This document shows, piece after piece, positions 34,533-43,945 of a stretch of DNA of 64,000 nt. The DNA is from Nocardioides panzhihuensis (GTDB taxonomy: Bacteria; Actinomycetota; Actinomycetes; Propionibacteriales; Nocardioidaceae), in the NCBI RefSeq assembly GCF_013408335.1, contig NZ_JACBZR010000001.1:1612001-1676000 (forward strand), given 5' to 3'. Under the pieces are notes generated by a model, which saw only the letters and a list, made by a program, of their open reading frames with translations, was not told the DNA's origin and did not search any database. Made by a program: the position numbers and the translations under genes. Position 1 is the first letter of the stretch; each line of letters begins with the position of its first letter.

Positions 34533-35552
34533 ATGTCCAAGTCAGTGAAAGCCGTGATCGGGATCAGCCTCGGCCTGGTCACCCTGCTCACCTTGCTCAT
34601 CTCCGCGTTCGCCTGGCCCGCCAGCGAGATGGAGCCCAGATCGCTACCGCTGGTCGTGGCCGGCCCCGAGGCCGTGGTCACCCAGATCGAGACCCAGCTC
34701 GCCACCAGCGTGGGGGAGGACGCCTTCGAGGTCACCGCGGTCGCGGACCGCGAAGCAGCGGTCGAGGCGATCGAGAACCGGGAGGCGTACGGCGCGATCC
34801 TCGTAGGTCCTGAGGGTCAAGAGGTCCTGGTCGCCTCCGCGGCCAGCGCCAACGTCGCTCAGCAGCTCACCCAGATGGCCACCGCCATGGGTGGTGAGTC
34901 CGGAGGCCAGCCCGGCGCCCAGCCCACGGTCACCGACGTCATGCCGAGCGCGGAGGACGACCCGCGCGGCATCGTCTTCGGCGCGTCCGCCCTGCCGCTG
35001 GTCATCGGCGGCATCATGGCCGGCGCCATCACCTCGCTGGTGCTGACCCGCACCCGAGACCGGGTCGCGGCCGCGTTCCTGATCGCGATCGGTGGCGGCC
35101 TGGCGATGATCGGCGTCGTCCAGGGCTGGCTCGGCGCCCTGGAGGGCAGCTACCTGGCCAACGCCGGCGTCGTCGCCCTCGGCATCCTGGCGGTCGCGCT
35201 CCCGATCATCGGCCTGCGCCATCTCATCGGACCGGCCGGTGTCGGCATCGTGGCGCTGCTCGTCCTGCTGGTCGGCAACCCGATCTCCGGGATCACCTCA
35301 GCGCCGGAGATGGTGCCGTTCGGATGGCTCGGCCAGCTGATGCCCCCGGGAGCGGCCGGATCGGCGCTGCGCGGCTTCTCCTTCTTCGACGGTGCCGGGA
35401 CCGCCATGCCGCTGATCGTCCTCGCCTGCTGGGCCGGCGCAGGCCTGCTCCTCACCGTGCTCCCGCACCGCGAGAAGCCCAGCGAGAAGCCCAGAGTCGA
35501 GGCGGAGGCAGCCGAGCGAACCACGCGTGACGCGGAGGCCGTAGCACGGTAG
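34533..35552 (+). CDS. Multi-span membrane protein, YhgE/Pip or ABC-2-like
   Basis: The 339-residue protein has one N-terminal helix (about 8-28), an extracytoplasmic domain of about 120 residues (RSLPLVVAGPEAVVTQIETQLATSVGEDAFEVTAVADREAAVEAI), then five or six helices from about 150 and a charged C-terminal tail. This layout resembles YhgE/Pip-type and ABC-2 permease-like proteins, but no ATPase is nearby. Strict control by the divergent TetR suggests a role in drug or lipid efflux (inference). Confidence 0.7.
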   Translation: MSKSVKAVIGISLGLVTLLTLLISAFAWPASEMEPRSLPLVVAGPEAVVTQIETQLATSVGEDAFEVTAVADREAAVEAIENREAYGAILVGPEGQEVLVASAASANVAQQLTQMATAMGGESGGQPGAQPTVTDVMPSAEDDPRGIVFGASALPLVIGGIMAGAITSLVLTRTRDRVAAAFLIAIGGGLAMIGVVQGWLGALEGSYLANAGVVALGILAVALPIIGLRHLIGPAGVGIVALLVLLVGNPISGITSAPEMVPFGWLGQLMPPGAAGSALRGFSFFDGAGTAMPLIVLACWAGAGLLLTVLPHREKPSEKPRVEAEAAERTTRDAEAVAR

Positions 35553-35562
35553 AACTGTAGGG

Positions 35563-36429
35563 ATGACTCATCCACACGAGCCGGTCGGCGAGTGGTGGCG
35601 CGACCAGGTGGCCGCCCTCCACCGCTGGGGCCGGCTCGTGCTGCGCGACGAGGACGACTCGGTCCACCAGATGCGGGTGACCGTACGCAGGCTGCGCAGC
35701 GCCCTGGTGACCTACCGCCCGCTCCTCGACTCGGAGCGGACCGAGCCCCTCCGGTCCGAGCTGAAGTGGCTCGCCGCCCTCCTCGGAGACGTACGCGACG
35801 CAGAGGTGCTCCGCAAGCGGCTCCGACGCTGGGCGGCCGAGCACGGTCCAGGACCGTCCGGCATCGACGCACTCCGAGCGGCGATCGCCGAGCAGCACGC
35901 AGTAGGTCGCGCCCGGCTGCTGCCGGAGCTCGACGGGGAGCGCTACCGTGCGCTGATCGCCGGTCTCGCCGCGACCGACGGTCTCCCGTGGTCCGCAGGC
36001 GGCCCGGACAAGAAGCCGCTGCGCAAGCGCCTCCGCCGCGACTGGAGGCGGCTGGCGGCCGCTGTCGACAAGGCCGACCGCGCTACCAGCGCCGGTCGGC
36101 GGCGCGAGCAGCTCCACGAGGTGCGCAAGAAGGCCAAGCGCACCCGCTACACGGCGGAGTCGCTGCGGGAGGTCTTCGGCAAGGACGCCGAGCGCTGCGC
36201 GGATGCCGCCAGATCGATCCAGTCGGCGCTCGGCGACCTCAACGACTCCGTGGTCATGATCCGGGCGATCGAGGAGCTCCCTGAGCACGACGATGCCCTT
36301 CGTGAGTTCCTCGAGGCCGAGGAGGCCGCCGCCGATGCCGCCGAGGAGCGGTTCGCCTCCGTCTGGAAGAAGGCGAACCGCCCGAAGGTCCACGGCTGGC
36401 TGAGTCAGACCACAGGGAAGTCGAAGTAG
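35563..36429 (+). CDS. CHAD domain protein
   Basis: The 288-residue helical protein carries the conserved-histidine CHAD domain: DDSVHQMRVTVRRLRSALVTYRPLL near residue 30, LLGDVRDAEVLRKRL, then QLHEVRKKAKRTRYTAESL and ALGDLNDSVVM. CHAD domains bind polyphosphate and are often fused or linked to CYTH phosphatases; no CYTH partner is seen here. It begins 10 bases after the membrane protein, and its end overlaps the converging vanX gene by 25 bases. Confidence 0.87.
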   Translation: MTHPHEPVGEWWRDQVAALHRWGRLVLRDEDDSVHQMRVTVRRLRSALVTYRPLLDSERTEPLRSELKWLAALLGDVRDAEVLRKRLRRWAAEHGPGPSGIDALRAAIAEQHAVGRARLLPELDGERYRALIAGLAATDGLPWSAGGPDKKPLRKRLRRDWRRLAAAVDKADRATSAGRRREQLHEVRKKAKRTRYTAESLREVFGKDAERCADAARSIQSALGDLNDSVVMIRAIEELPEHDDALREFLEAEEAAADAAEERFASVWKKANRPKVHGWLSQTTGKSK

Positions 36430-37019
36430 GTGTCGGGAAAGGGCTCCTCGATCAGCGAGTAGTGCCACCACTCGCTCTCGTAGCGGCTGAACCCGCACGA
36501 CTCCATCACCGAGCACAGCTGTGACCGGTTGCGCGCCGCGACCTCGGAGACCCCGGCGGCGCCGTGGTGGGAGATCTCGTCCATCAGGTCGTGGTCGCCG
36601 GCCATGTCCAGCAGCTCGCCGGAGGCCAGATCGAAGAGGGTCAGGTCGACGGTGCTGCCGCGGCTGTGACCGGACTTCGTGGCGACGTACCCCTTCTCGA
36701 ACATCTCCGGGCGGGTGATCGCGGGGTAGTGGGCGCGCTTGCGCGCGTCGTCCGCGGGTGGGGGCTCCTCGGCCCAGCGCAGGAAGGCGTCGACGGCGCG
36801 CTGGGGGCGGTAGCCGTCCCACAGCAGGATGCCGAACCCGAGGGCTGCCGCATCGTCCCGTGCCTGGGTGAGCGCTGCGCAGAGCTCGCGGGTTCCGACG
36901 ATCCGGTTCACCAGATAGCCGTCGACGGGCTTTCCGGTGAAGTTGTCCCAGGTGGCGTACTTGGCGTCCCAGCGGATGCCGGGCACCAGTTCGTCGACGA
37001 AGGCGAACCCGTCCCTCAT
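36405..37019 (-). CDS. vanX: D-Ala-D-Ala dipeptidase VanX
   Basis: The 204-residue zinc dipeptidase removes D-Ala-D-Ala so that only D-Ala-D-Lac precursors are made. The zinc ligands are His118 and Asp125 in SGHSRGSTVD and His186 in EWWHY; catalytic Glu183 and Arg71 (WDGYRPQ) are also present, matching the VanX set. The length equals that of known VanX (about 202). Its ATG overlaps the ligase stop by 4 bases. It is the last gene of vanH-vanA-vanX. Confidence 0.92.
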   Translation of the reverse strand: MRDGFAFVDELVPGIRWDAKYATWDNFTGKPVDGYLVNRIVGTRELCAALTQARDDAAALGFGILLWDGYRPQRAVDAFLRWAEEPPPADDARKRAHYPAITRPEMFEKGYVATKSGHSRGSTVDLTLFDLASGELLDMAGDHDLMDEISHHGAAGVSEVAARNRSQLCSVMESCGFSRYESEWWHYSLIEEPFPDTYFDFPVV

Positions 37020-38092
37020 CGAGCCGTCTCCTCCAGCGCCAGGGCGACCGCGCGGTCGAGGAGCTCGGTCATCGAGATCCCGGCCGCGGCCATCATCCGC
37101 GGGTAGCGGCTGTAGGAGGTGAGCCCGGGCAAGGTGTTGACCTCGTTGAGCACCACGGTGCCGTCAGCCTTGAGGAACATGTCGACCCGCGCCAGTCCGC
37201 GGCAGCCCAGCGCGCGGTAGACCCGCTGCGCCTCGGCCTTGACCAGCGCCTGCGCCTCGGCAGGGATGTCGGCCGGCACGATGAAGGTCGCGTTCTCCGA
37301 GCCGGTCTCGGGGGCGTCCTCCTGATGGATCTTGAAGAAGCCGTGCGAGAGCGCGACGTGGTCGACCTCTCCGGTGACCAGGTCGGTGCCGTTGCCGAGG
37401 ATCGAGCAGCCGATCTCCTCGGCGACGACCCCTTCCTCGACGAGCACCTTCTGGTCGTACTGCCGCGCCGTCGCCACCGCCTCGGCCAGCTCGTCCGCCG
37501 AGGTCACCTTGCTGACGCCGAAGGACGATCCGGAGCGGGCGGGCTTCACGAAGACCGGGTAGGGGAGAGCGCCGGCGTCGCCAATGGTCTGCACAGTGTC
37601 ATCGGGGCCGAGGATCCAGAAGTTCGGCGTCGGGATGCCTGCCTCGCCGACGACCGTGTAGGCCAGCGACTTGTCCATGCACAGCGCCGAGCTCTGCACG
37701 TCGCAGCCGACGTAGGGGATCCCGGAGAGCTCGAAGAGCCCCTGGATCGCGCCGTCCTCGCCGAGCTTGCCGTGCAGGACCGGCAGCACGACGTCGAGCC
37801 GGACCGGCTCGTACTTGCCCTCGTCGAGGACGAGCAGCCCGTGGACGCTGCGGTCGGGGGAGAGCACCACCGGGCGGTGCGCGCCGTCCTCCCAGCTCGC
37901 CTCCGGCCCGTCGCACAGGCGCCAGTCGCCGCTCTTGGTGATGCCGATCCAGTACGCCTCGTACTTGTCGGCGTCGAGGTGCCTCGCCACCTCCTGGGCC
38001 GACTTCACCGAGACGGGGTGCTCCTCGAAGACGCCACCGAAGATGACGCCGACCTTGAGCCTGGGCGACTTGGACATCTTGGACTCAGACAT
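37016..38092 (-). CDS. vanA: D-alanine--D-lactate ligase (VanA type)
   Basis: The 358-residue ATP-grasp ligase makes D-Ala-D-Lac for glycopeptide-resistant peptidoglycan. VGVIFGGVFEEHPVSVKSAQE at the start and LNEVNTLPGLTSYSRYPRMM at the end are family hallmarks. The omega-loop reads SHGFFKIHQE with His256, the position where D-Lac ligases have His and D-Ala-D-Ala ligases have Tyr. ATG 38092 is used, overlapping vanH by 8 bases; ATG 38077 is an alternative. The gene lies between vanH and vanX in one operon. Confidence 0.92.
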   Translation of the reverse strand: MSESKMSKSPRLKVGVIFGGVFEEHPVSVKSAQEVARHLDADKYEAYWIGITKSGDWRLCDGPEASWEDGAHRPVVLSPDRSVHGLLVLDEGKYEPVRLDVVLPVLHGKLGEDGAIQGLFELSGIPYVGCDVQSSALCMDKSLAYTVVGEAGIPTPNFWILGPDDTVQTIGDAGALPYPVFVKPARSGSSFGVSKVTSADELAEAVATARQYDQKVLVEEGVVAEEIGCSILGNGTDLVTGEVDHVALSHGFFKIHQEDAPETGSENATFIVPADIPAEAQALVKAEAQRVYRALGCRGLARVDMFLKADGTVVLNEVNTLPGLTSYSRYPRMMAAAGISMTELLDRAVALALEETAR

Positions 38093-39131
38093 GCTGGAAC
38101 CTGCTTTCGAATTCACGACAGTTCATGATGGAGTTCTCGACCGTGTCCTGGAGGGCATGGTCGGTGAGATAGGCGATATGCGGGCTGACCAGCACGTTCG
38201 GCATCTCTTGGAGCCGCGCCAGCCAGCCGTTGGGGATCTCGCGTCCCCTCAGATCGGCATAGAAGATGCCTTCCTCGCCCTCGACGACGTCCAGGGCCGC
38301 GCCGCCCAACCGGCCCTCCTCGAGGGCCACAACGAGCGCCGGCGTCTCGATGAGCGCCCCGCGGCCGGTGTTGATGACGTACGCGCCGGGGCGCATCCGG
38401 GCGATGCGCCGCCGGTCGAGGAGATGGTGCGACTCCTCGCTGAGCGGCGCGTGGAGAGTGACCACGTCGCTGCGCTCGACGAGGGTGTCGAGGTCGACGT
38501 GCTCGACCCCCGCGGTCGCCGGGCGGGGCCGGATGTCGTAGGCGAGCACCTCGCAGCCGAAGCCCCGCAGCCGGTCGATGACCGCAGCGCCGATCCGCCC
38601 GGTCCCGACCACGCCGACGGTCAGGTCGCGCAGCTCGCGGCCCCGAGCGGTCGCCGGGCGGTAGTCGTGGGCGTCGGTGCGCCGGATCGTCGCCTTGGCC
38701 TCGCGCACCGACATCAGCATCAGCATCAGCGTGTAGTCGGCCACCGAGTCGGGTGAATAGGCGACGTTCCCGACCGTCATCCCGATGTTCGCCGCGAATT
38801 CGACGTCGATATGGTTGAATCCCACGCTTCGCGTCGAGACATATCGCACCCCTGCCCTTTTCAGGGCCAGGAGCGTCGCATTCGATATCGGCGTCTTATG
38901 GCTCACACTGACGCACCGGTTTCCGCGGGCCAGCTCGGCATTGTCCGCATCGACCGCCTCGGGCGTGGTGGTCAGGGAGACGCCGAGCGTGGGTGCCAGC
39001 GACTCGAAGAGTCCCTTCTCGTCGGGTGCGCAGCCGTAGACCGCGATCTGGAAGGCCGACGAGATCGAGGTCGGATGTGTCGGATGTGTCGGTTCTGTCA
39101 GTGCCGTCAGGGTCGGTTCGTGGTTGATCAT
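38085..39131 (-). CDS. vanH: D-lactate dehydrogenase VanH
   Basis: The 348-residue D-2-hydroxyacid dehydrogenase reduces pyruvate to D-lactate for the ligase. The core begins FQIAVYGCAPDEKGLFESLAP, as in VanH, after an unusual Thr/Pro-rich N-terminal extension of about 25 residues (TALTEPTHPTHPTSISS). The Rossmann motif is GVVGTGRIGAAVI, the catalytic Arg is in INTGRGALIE and the His in VSPHIAYLTDHA. ATG 39131 is the assigned start; the true start may be further in. It opens the leftward van operon and is divergent from murF. Confidence 0.92.
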   Translation of the reverse strand: MINHEPTLTALTEPTHPTHPTSISSAFQIAVYGCAPDEKGLFESLAPTLGVSLTTTPEAVDADNAELARGNRCVSVSHKTPISNATLLALKRAGVRYVSTRSVGFNHIDVEFAANIGMTVGNVAYSPDSVADYTLMLMLMSVREAKATIRRTDAHDYRPATARGRELRDLTVGVVGTGRIGAAVIDRLRGFGCEVLAYDIRPRPATAGVEHVDLDTLVERSDVVTLHAPLSEESHHLLDRRRIARMRPGAYVINTGRGALIETPALVVALEEGRLGGAALDVVEGEEGIFYADLRGREIPNGWLARLQEMPNVLVSPHIAYLTDHALQDTVENSIMNCREFESRFQHV

Positions 39132-39178
39132 CGCCGCCAGCAAACTCCATGAGCAGTTGCGGGCCCGTATGGATTTTC

Positions 39179-39236
39179 CGATATGCCGGCGATAGGTGGT
39201 TCGGCGATCTCGGGCGCGGTTATCGTCCGCATATCG
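39179..39236. promoter_or_regulatory. Putative VanR-box pair between vanH and murF
   Basis: CGATATGCCGGCGATAGG at 39179-39196 recurs in inverted orientation at 39219-39236 (reverse complement CGATATGCGGACGATAAC), with 14 of 18 bases identical. A related motif (TACATCGGCGATATGT) precedes vanR. The conserved core is GATA....CGGCGATA. The shared sequence is seen; VanR binding is inferred. Confidence 0.5.
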
Positions 39237-39282
39237 TTTAGCGCATACGCGCCGACAACACCGGATCTCGAAGACTGATGGG

Positions 39283-40626
39283 ATGATTCCCCTCAGCTTG
39301 GACGAAATAGCCTCGTTGGTCGGCGGGAAGGTCGTCGGCGACGGCTCCGTGACGGTGAACGCCCCGGCCGTGATCGACGGCCGCGCGGCGGATCCCGGCG
39401 GCCTCTTCGTCGCGTTCGCCGGTGAGCACGCCGACGGCCACGAGTACGCGCCACAGGCGGCCGCGGCCGGCGCCGTCGCCGCGCTCGGCTCGCGCCCGAC
39501 AGCCCTCCCGACCGTCGTCGTCGAGGATGCGCAGGCCGCGCTGCAACGCCTGGCCGCCCATGTCGTCTCGATGCTGCGCGAGGAGATGACCGTGGTCGCG
39601 GTCACCGGCTCCCAGGGCAAGACCAGCACCAAGGACATGATCGAGGCCGTGCTGTCGACCGCTGCGCCGACCGTGGCGACCTCAGGGTCGTTCAACAACG
39701 AGCTCGGCGTACCTCTCACCATGCTGCGCGCCGACAGGACCACGAGGTTCCTCGTGCTCGAGATGGGGGCCCGGCACATCGGCGACATCGCCGAGCTGAC
39801 CGGCCTGGTCGCGCCGGACATCGCCGTCGTCACGAACGTCGGTCAGGCACACCTGGGCGAGTTCGGGTCGCGCGAGGCGATCGCTGTGGCCAAGAGCGAG
39901 CTGGTGCGCGGGCTCGCTGCCGGCGGCACGGCCGTGCTCCACGCCGACGACCCCAGAGTGCTCGCGATGTCCGAACTCACCGACGGTCCGGTGCTGGCCT
40001 TCGGCGCCGGTGACTGCGCGAGCGTACGCGTGTGCGGCCTGTCCCTGGACCGGCTCGGCCGGCCCTCGTTCACGTTGCGTTACGACGGCGACAGCGCTGT
40101 CGTCAGGCTCCCGTTCGTCGGCGCCCACTGGACGCTCAACGCCGCGGCCGCCGCGGCAGCGGGCCTGACCGCCGGGGTCCCCCTCGAACAGGCCGCGACC
40201 GCCCTGAACACCGCCTCGATCTCGAAGTGGCGCATGGAGCTGCGCGCCCTCGACAGCGGCGCGACCCTCCTCGACGACTCCTACAACGCCAACCCCGAGT
40301 CCACCCGTGCCGGCCTGGACGCGCTCGCCTCGATCGACGCCAAGCGCCGCATCGCCGTCCTCGGCGAGATGCTCGAGCTCGGCGAGGCGAGCCGCGACGC
40401 CCATCACGAGATCGGGACGTACGCAGCGACCCGGGCCGACCTCGTCATCACCATCGGCGAGGCCGCCGCCGTCATCGCCGACGGCGCGGGGGAGAGGGCC
40501 CTCGCGCTGCCCGACAACGCCGCCGCCATTGCTTGGCTGCGGAGCCACGTTGCTTCCGGCGACGTGGTCCTCGTCAAGGCCTCACGCGGCGCCCGCCTCG
40601 ACGAGGTCGCCGCGGCACTAGGCTGA
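39283..40626 (+). CDS. murF: MurF-type UDP-MurNAc-tripeptide--D-alanyl-D-X ligase, second copy
   Basis: The 447-residue Mur ligase adds the terminal dipeptide or depsipeptide to UDP-MurNAc-tripeptide. The ATP loop is [12 protein letters not shown] (about 107), [12 protein letters not shown] is a MurF-type specificity loop, and [18 protein letters not shown] is diagnostic of MurF. Its position beside vanHAX, with a shared candidate VanR-box, indicates a dedicated copy that would accept D-Ala-D-Lac, as in some glycopeptide-producer clusters. The RBS is weak. A small hairpin (TAGGC-TGAT-GCCTA, 40619-40632) overlaps its stop. Confidence 0.87.
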   Translation: MIPLSLDEIASLVGGKVVGDGSVTVNAPAVIDGRAADPGGLFVAFAGEHADGHEYAPQAAAAGAVAALGSRPTALPTVVVEDAQAALQRLAAHVVSMLREEMTVVAVTGSQGKTSTKDMIEAVLSTAAPTVATSGSFNNELGVPLTMLRADRTTRFLVLEMGARHIGDIAELTGLVAPDIAVVTNVGQAHLGEFGSREAIAVAKSELVRGLAAGGTAVLHADDPRVLAMSELTDGPVLAFGAGDCASVRVCGLSLDRLGRPSFTLRYDGDSAVVRLPFVGAHWTLNAAAAAAAGLTAGVPLEQAATALNTASISKWRMELRALDSGATLLDDSYNANPESTRAGLDALASIDAKRRIAVLGEMLELGEASRDAHHEIGTYAATRADLVITIGEAAAVIADGAGERALALPDNAAAIAWLRSHVASGDVVLVKASRGARLDEVAAALG

Positions 40627-40903
40627 TGCCTAAGGCTCTGACGGCACTATCAGGGTGCGACGCGGTAAGCAGGTGGTCGAACGCCGCGCGCTCTCGACCT
40701 GCTTGGCGTAGTCTCCTCAACGTTGCTCCGCGGATGTCGAACACCCGACCACGGGGCCGAAACTTGAGATTTTACGTTTATATACGGCGCTCGCGGGTAT
40801 GAGCACATCGTGAACAAACCTGTGACGACAATTCTCGGGAGACTGCTGTGGTAGAGACTGTTAGCAGTTTTGCACACCCAGTCTCGGGTGGAGGCTGGGC
40901 GCG
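40627..40903. other. Intergenic junction between murF and the type VII substrate genes
   Basis: This 277-base gap has an A+T-rich patch (about 40765-40790, containing TTTATATAC) unlike the surrounding DNA. No gene, terminal inverted repeats or target duplication was seen, so no mobile-element end can be claimed. It marks the point where composition changes towards the type VII genes. Confidence 0.4.
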
Positions 40904-41422
40904 ATGAGCGAGCCGACTCTTCAAACGGACATCGAAAGGCTCTACACGGCAGGCAAGGAACTCATGCCTGCCGCCGCAGATCGCCTGTCCAAGCTTGCCG
41001 GAGATGTTTCAGGTCAGCTTGAGGTGCTCAACCAGCAAGCAGCGCTGGCGGGAGATCCCGCGATTCTCCGTACGATGCTCGGCGTAGGCAACGACGTCTA
41101 TGACGTCGTCCGCCAGGGTGTGATCTCGCTCAACCACGCCGCCACAGCGATGATCAAGACGGCTGACGACTACCGGAGGACGGACCAAGCCGCCCGCGAT
41201 GACTTCAACCGACTGGAGAACAATCTTCAGAACGCGCCGCAACCACGCGCCGCCGACACTCCACCTTGGCTGGCCAAACTTGAGGGCCCCGGCGCCGGTG
41301 CTGGAGACGAAAACACCCCCTCCACTCCAGACCCCGATGCGCCTAGCGTAGATGCCGACCAGCGCGAGGAGAACGAAGAGAACAGCGAGTTCGAGCACGA
41401 GCGCCAGAAGCGGAGGGGGTGA
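40904..41422 (+). CDS. WXG100/EspC-like type VII secretion substrate
   Basis: The 172-residue protein has a helical N-terminal half that ends in ADDYRRTDQAARDDF, in which Y-R-R-T-D is the YxxxD export signal of ESX/type VII substrates. The C-terminal 60 residues are low-complexity, Pro/Gly- then Glu-rich (QREENEENSEFEHERQKRRG). This matches the EspC/ESX-associated group. Codons are less GC-biased than in flanking van genes. The next gene follows 4 bases later, so the two are co-transcribed and could be secreted as partners. The function is otherwise unknown. Confidence 0.75.
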   Translation: MSEPTLQTDIERLYTAGKELMPAAADRLSKLAGDVSGQLEVLNQQAALAGDPAILRTMLGVGNDVYDVVRQGVISLNHAATAMIKTADDYRRTDQAARDDFNRLENNLQNAPQPRAADTPPWLAKLEGPGAGAGDENTPSTPDPDAPSVDADQREENEENSEFEHERQKRRG

Positions 41423-41426
41423 GACC

Positions 41427-42602
41427 ATGGCATTCTCGCGCGACACATTCGAGCAGACCTTGCGGGATATCGAGACTCACCTCGGCTACCTTCGCGGCAA
41501 CGAGAACGCGTGGAAGTACCTCCGCGAGATTCAACAGGATTCTGTCGGGAGCGAACACCCGCTTCTCACCGTGATGCGACTCGACGACGGATACTCGTTT
41601 CCCTGCCCTGAGGGGCGGTTCAAAGTCGAGCCGTCACGGACCTGGTGGCTCGATATCCGCACACCCGCTGACACCACGTTCGACGTGGAAAACTACCGCA
41701 AGCTCATCCAGCGGGGAGCCGACATGGCTTGGCAGGACGGCGCTGCGTGGGCATCCGGGGTTGCAGGCTACGCCACGAGTGTGTGTAACCAGTTCCTGCA
41801 ACCCGACGTGCCTGCGATGGTCAGCACCATTCTCGAGATGCAACGCAACGCAGTGGTCCCGCTGACCCAGGCAACGGTCGACGACTGGGCGAAGCTCGGT
41901 ACATTGCCAACGCAATGGCACGGCGAAGCTGGCAACGCCTTCTACGAGTTCTACAGCAATTACAACGAGTCGATCGGAATCTGCGGCACGTTCCTGGGCA
42001 TGGTCACGTTTGGGTTCTCTGCTGCCGCGAAGATCATCAGTGGCACCCAGTTCGGCGCCCAGTTCTTTTTGGACTCCGTTCTTGAGGGTCTCAAAGCCCA
42101 ACTCGATCAATGGGCGCACTACGACCTCGAGCCACCCGAACCCGCAGATGTCCCCACCTGGGTCGCGGACATTCAACAGATCGGCAGTTCCGCTCTGGAC
42201 CTGCTCGCTGACACTGTCCCGGTTGTCGGCGACGCGGTTCAAAAGGTGACTGACTTTCAGGGTCATGTCGACAAGGCCCGGGCGCTGATCAAGGACATCG
42301 AAGATGTGTCGGGCAAGGATTTCCTTCCTGAGAAGCACACACGCATCGAGGTGAAGACGGCCGAGCAGATCTACACCGGCCTCACTGAAACCCTTTACAA
42401 CGACTACTACAGCGCCTACAACGACGCGCTCGACAGCCTGCAAGCCGGGGGAACAGGCAGCAGCGTGCCGGATCCCAACGACCTCGCCGGCAGCGCTTAC
42501 AGCGGTGATGGCGTTGAGACCCAGATGCACGTCCTGCGGGACCAGATCCAGCTCCCGCAGGTTCCGGACAGAAGCCTTCGCGGAGAGGATTCGTACAATT
42601 AG
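41427..42602 (+). CDS. Large WxG-containing type VII-associated protein
   Basis: The 391-residue protein has a central helical region containing QWHGEAGNAFYEFYSNY, where W164-H-G166 is a WxG turn between two helices, then a hydrophobic stretch (LGMVTFGFSAAAKIISGTQFG) and a helical C-terminus. The N-terminal 90 residues (AFSRDTFEQTLRDIETHLGYLRG ...) are not recognised. ATG 41427 follows CGGAGGGGG at good spacing. The pattern fits a type VII effector or chaperone-substrate of unknown activity; no toxin motif is visible at its end. Confidence 0.72.
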   Translation: MAFSRDTFEQTLRDIETHLGYLRGNENAWKYLREIQQDSVGSEHPLLTVMRLDDGYSFPCPEGRFKVEPSRTWWLDIRTPADTTFDVENYRKLIQRGADMAWQDGAAWASGVAGYATSVCNQFLQPDVPAMVSTILEMQRNAVVPLTQATVDDWAKLGTLPTQWHGEAGNAFYEFYSNYNESIGICGTFLGMVTFGFSAAAKIISGTQFGAQFFLDSVLEGLKAQLDQWAHYDLEPPEPADVPTWVADIQQIGSSALDLLADTVPVVGDAVQKVTDFQGHVDKARALIKDIEDVSGKDFLPEKHTRIEVKTAEQIYTGLTETLYNDYYSAYNDALDSLQAGGTGSSVPDPNDLAGSAYSGDGVETQMHVLRDQIQLPQVPDRSLRGEDSYN

Positions 42603-43860
42603 GTTCAACAGGCCATCCGCGCTCACCCGCCTTGCACGGCCGGGACGTTCCTCTCTCGGTGCCTGCGGCGCGCTTCTCGTGGGTGGGCTTGTTCTCGCCG
42701 CGTGTGGGACACAAGCTGACCCGGATCCAGAACCCACAGCAGGGAAGTCGCTCTCGCTGAGTTGGCAGGTGGCACTCGATCAGCCGAACGCGTTCACTCT
42801 CAACGACTTGTCTACGCGTGGCCGATTCGATCTCGGACCAACCCGCTGGGTGACCGACGACTCAGTGATCTCACTCGGAGCGACAGAACTGGTCTCGTAC
42901 GATCTAGCGAGCGGGGACAAACGGTGGACGGCCGGAATCCCCGGCGGTGAGATCTGCGCCGCGTCGTTCGATCTCACCTCTGACGGGACTGGCGCCGTGC
43001 TGTCAGGCGAGCGCTGCACAAAGGTCACCACCTTCGACACGAGCACTGGGAAGCAAGTCTGGTCGGCCGATTCAGGGCTGAACAACCCCTCGGGTGGCAA
43101 CCCACATCCCGCTGGCACGAACGGCATCTCGGTGACCGACGAAGCGGTCACCGTCACCAGCCAGTGCAGTGGCGCGGCAACCCTCGACATGGGGTTCGGA
43201 GCAGTCCGCCATACGTTCCCTGGCGCCGACTGCACAGCAACGGCGTCGTACGAGAATGTCGTGGTCTCGGGCACCCGTGGTCAGAACGCGTACGAGACCT
43301 ATGGCGCCGAGACGGGTGACCAGTTGGCTTCGTTCAGTGGCGCGCCGGTACCCGCAACGCCATGGCGGGTGGTCAGCGCAGACCCCCTCGTCGTAGCTGG
43401 CACCGGTGGGAACGTCTTCGGGCTATGGTCGCTGCGCGGGGGAAAGGTGACCCAGGTGGGGGAGACGGTGAACTCGCTCCCGCCCGAGACGATCCGCTTC
43501 GCGCAAGTCGTCGGCGAGCGCCTTTACGTCATGCTGAACGAGAGCACGTTGCTCAAGGTGTATGACTTGACGGATGGACGAGAAGTGGCGACCAGCAAAC
43601 TGGCTGAGGGCGAGTCTGTCGCGGGCGTGGATGGCGCCACGGTCATCACTGTCGGGCCAACCTCCGGGGACGCGCCGACCAACGCGGTCGTGCATGCCTG
43701 GAATCCGGACGACCCCGACCACGTCACCACGCTCGCGACGATCCCCGGGGGTGCGACCGAGCCGGACGGTCTGAGTACGCTCGACGGCACGTTGAGTCTC
43801 CACGACAGGTGGCTGCTGATCGGATACAAGGAATTGCGCGCCTATAGGTTGCCTGGATGA
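42508..43860 (+). CDS. PQQ-like beta-propeller lipoprotein with uncertain start
   Basis: The protein has a lipoprotein signal (LLVGGLVLAACGTQ) followed by a repeat-rich beta region with PQQ/quinoprotein-like blades, such as LVSYDLASGDKRWTAGIPG and VTTFDTSTGKQVWSAD. It is probably surface anchored. The start is unusual: the first in-frame ATG/GTG codons (42508/42505) lie 95 bases inside the preceding gene and put the signal peptide far from the N-terminus. A properly spaced GGAGAGG (42582-42588) instead points to an ATT codon at 42598, overlapping the previous stop. It probably belongs to the type VII operon. Confidence 0.68.
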   Translation: MALRPRCTSCGTRSSSRRFRTEAFAERIRTIRFNRPSALTRLARPGRSSLGACGALLVGGLVLAACGTQADPDPEPTAGKSLSLSWQVALDQPNAFTLNDLSTRGRFDLGPTRWVTDDSVISLGATELVSYDLASGDKRWTAGIPGGEICAASFDLTSDGTGAVLSGERCTKVTTFDTSTGKQVWSADSGLNNPSGGNPHPAGTNGISVTDEAVTVTSQCSGAATLDMGFGAVRHTFPGADCTATASYENVVVSGTRGQNAYETYGAETGDQLASFSGAPVPATPWRVVSADPLVVAGTGGNVFGLWSLRGGKVTQVGETVNSLPPETIRFAQVVGERLYVMLNESTLLKVYDLTDGREVATSKLAEGESVAGVDGATVITVGPTSGDAPTNAVVHAWNPDDPDHVTTLATIPGGATEPDGLSTLDGTLSLHDRWLLIGYKELRAYRLPG

Positions 43861-43945
43861 GGTGACGACCGGGCGCCTGTTTGCGCACCGATGCGCGGCC
43901 ACGGGGCGCGAGACGGACCAGTTGCGACGGCGGGTCTGCGTCCGA

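Noticed and set aside
37325-38756. Rightward frames opposite vanA and vanH
   Set aside because: They are antisense frames with Arg/Asp/Val-rich sequence and no domain, a usual product of high GC.
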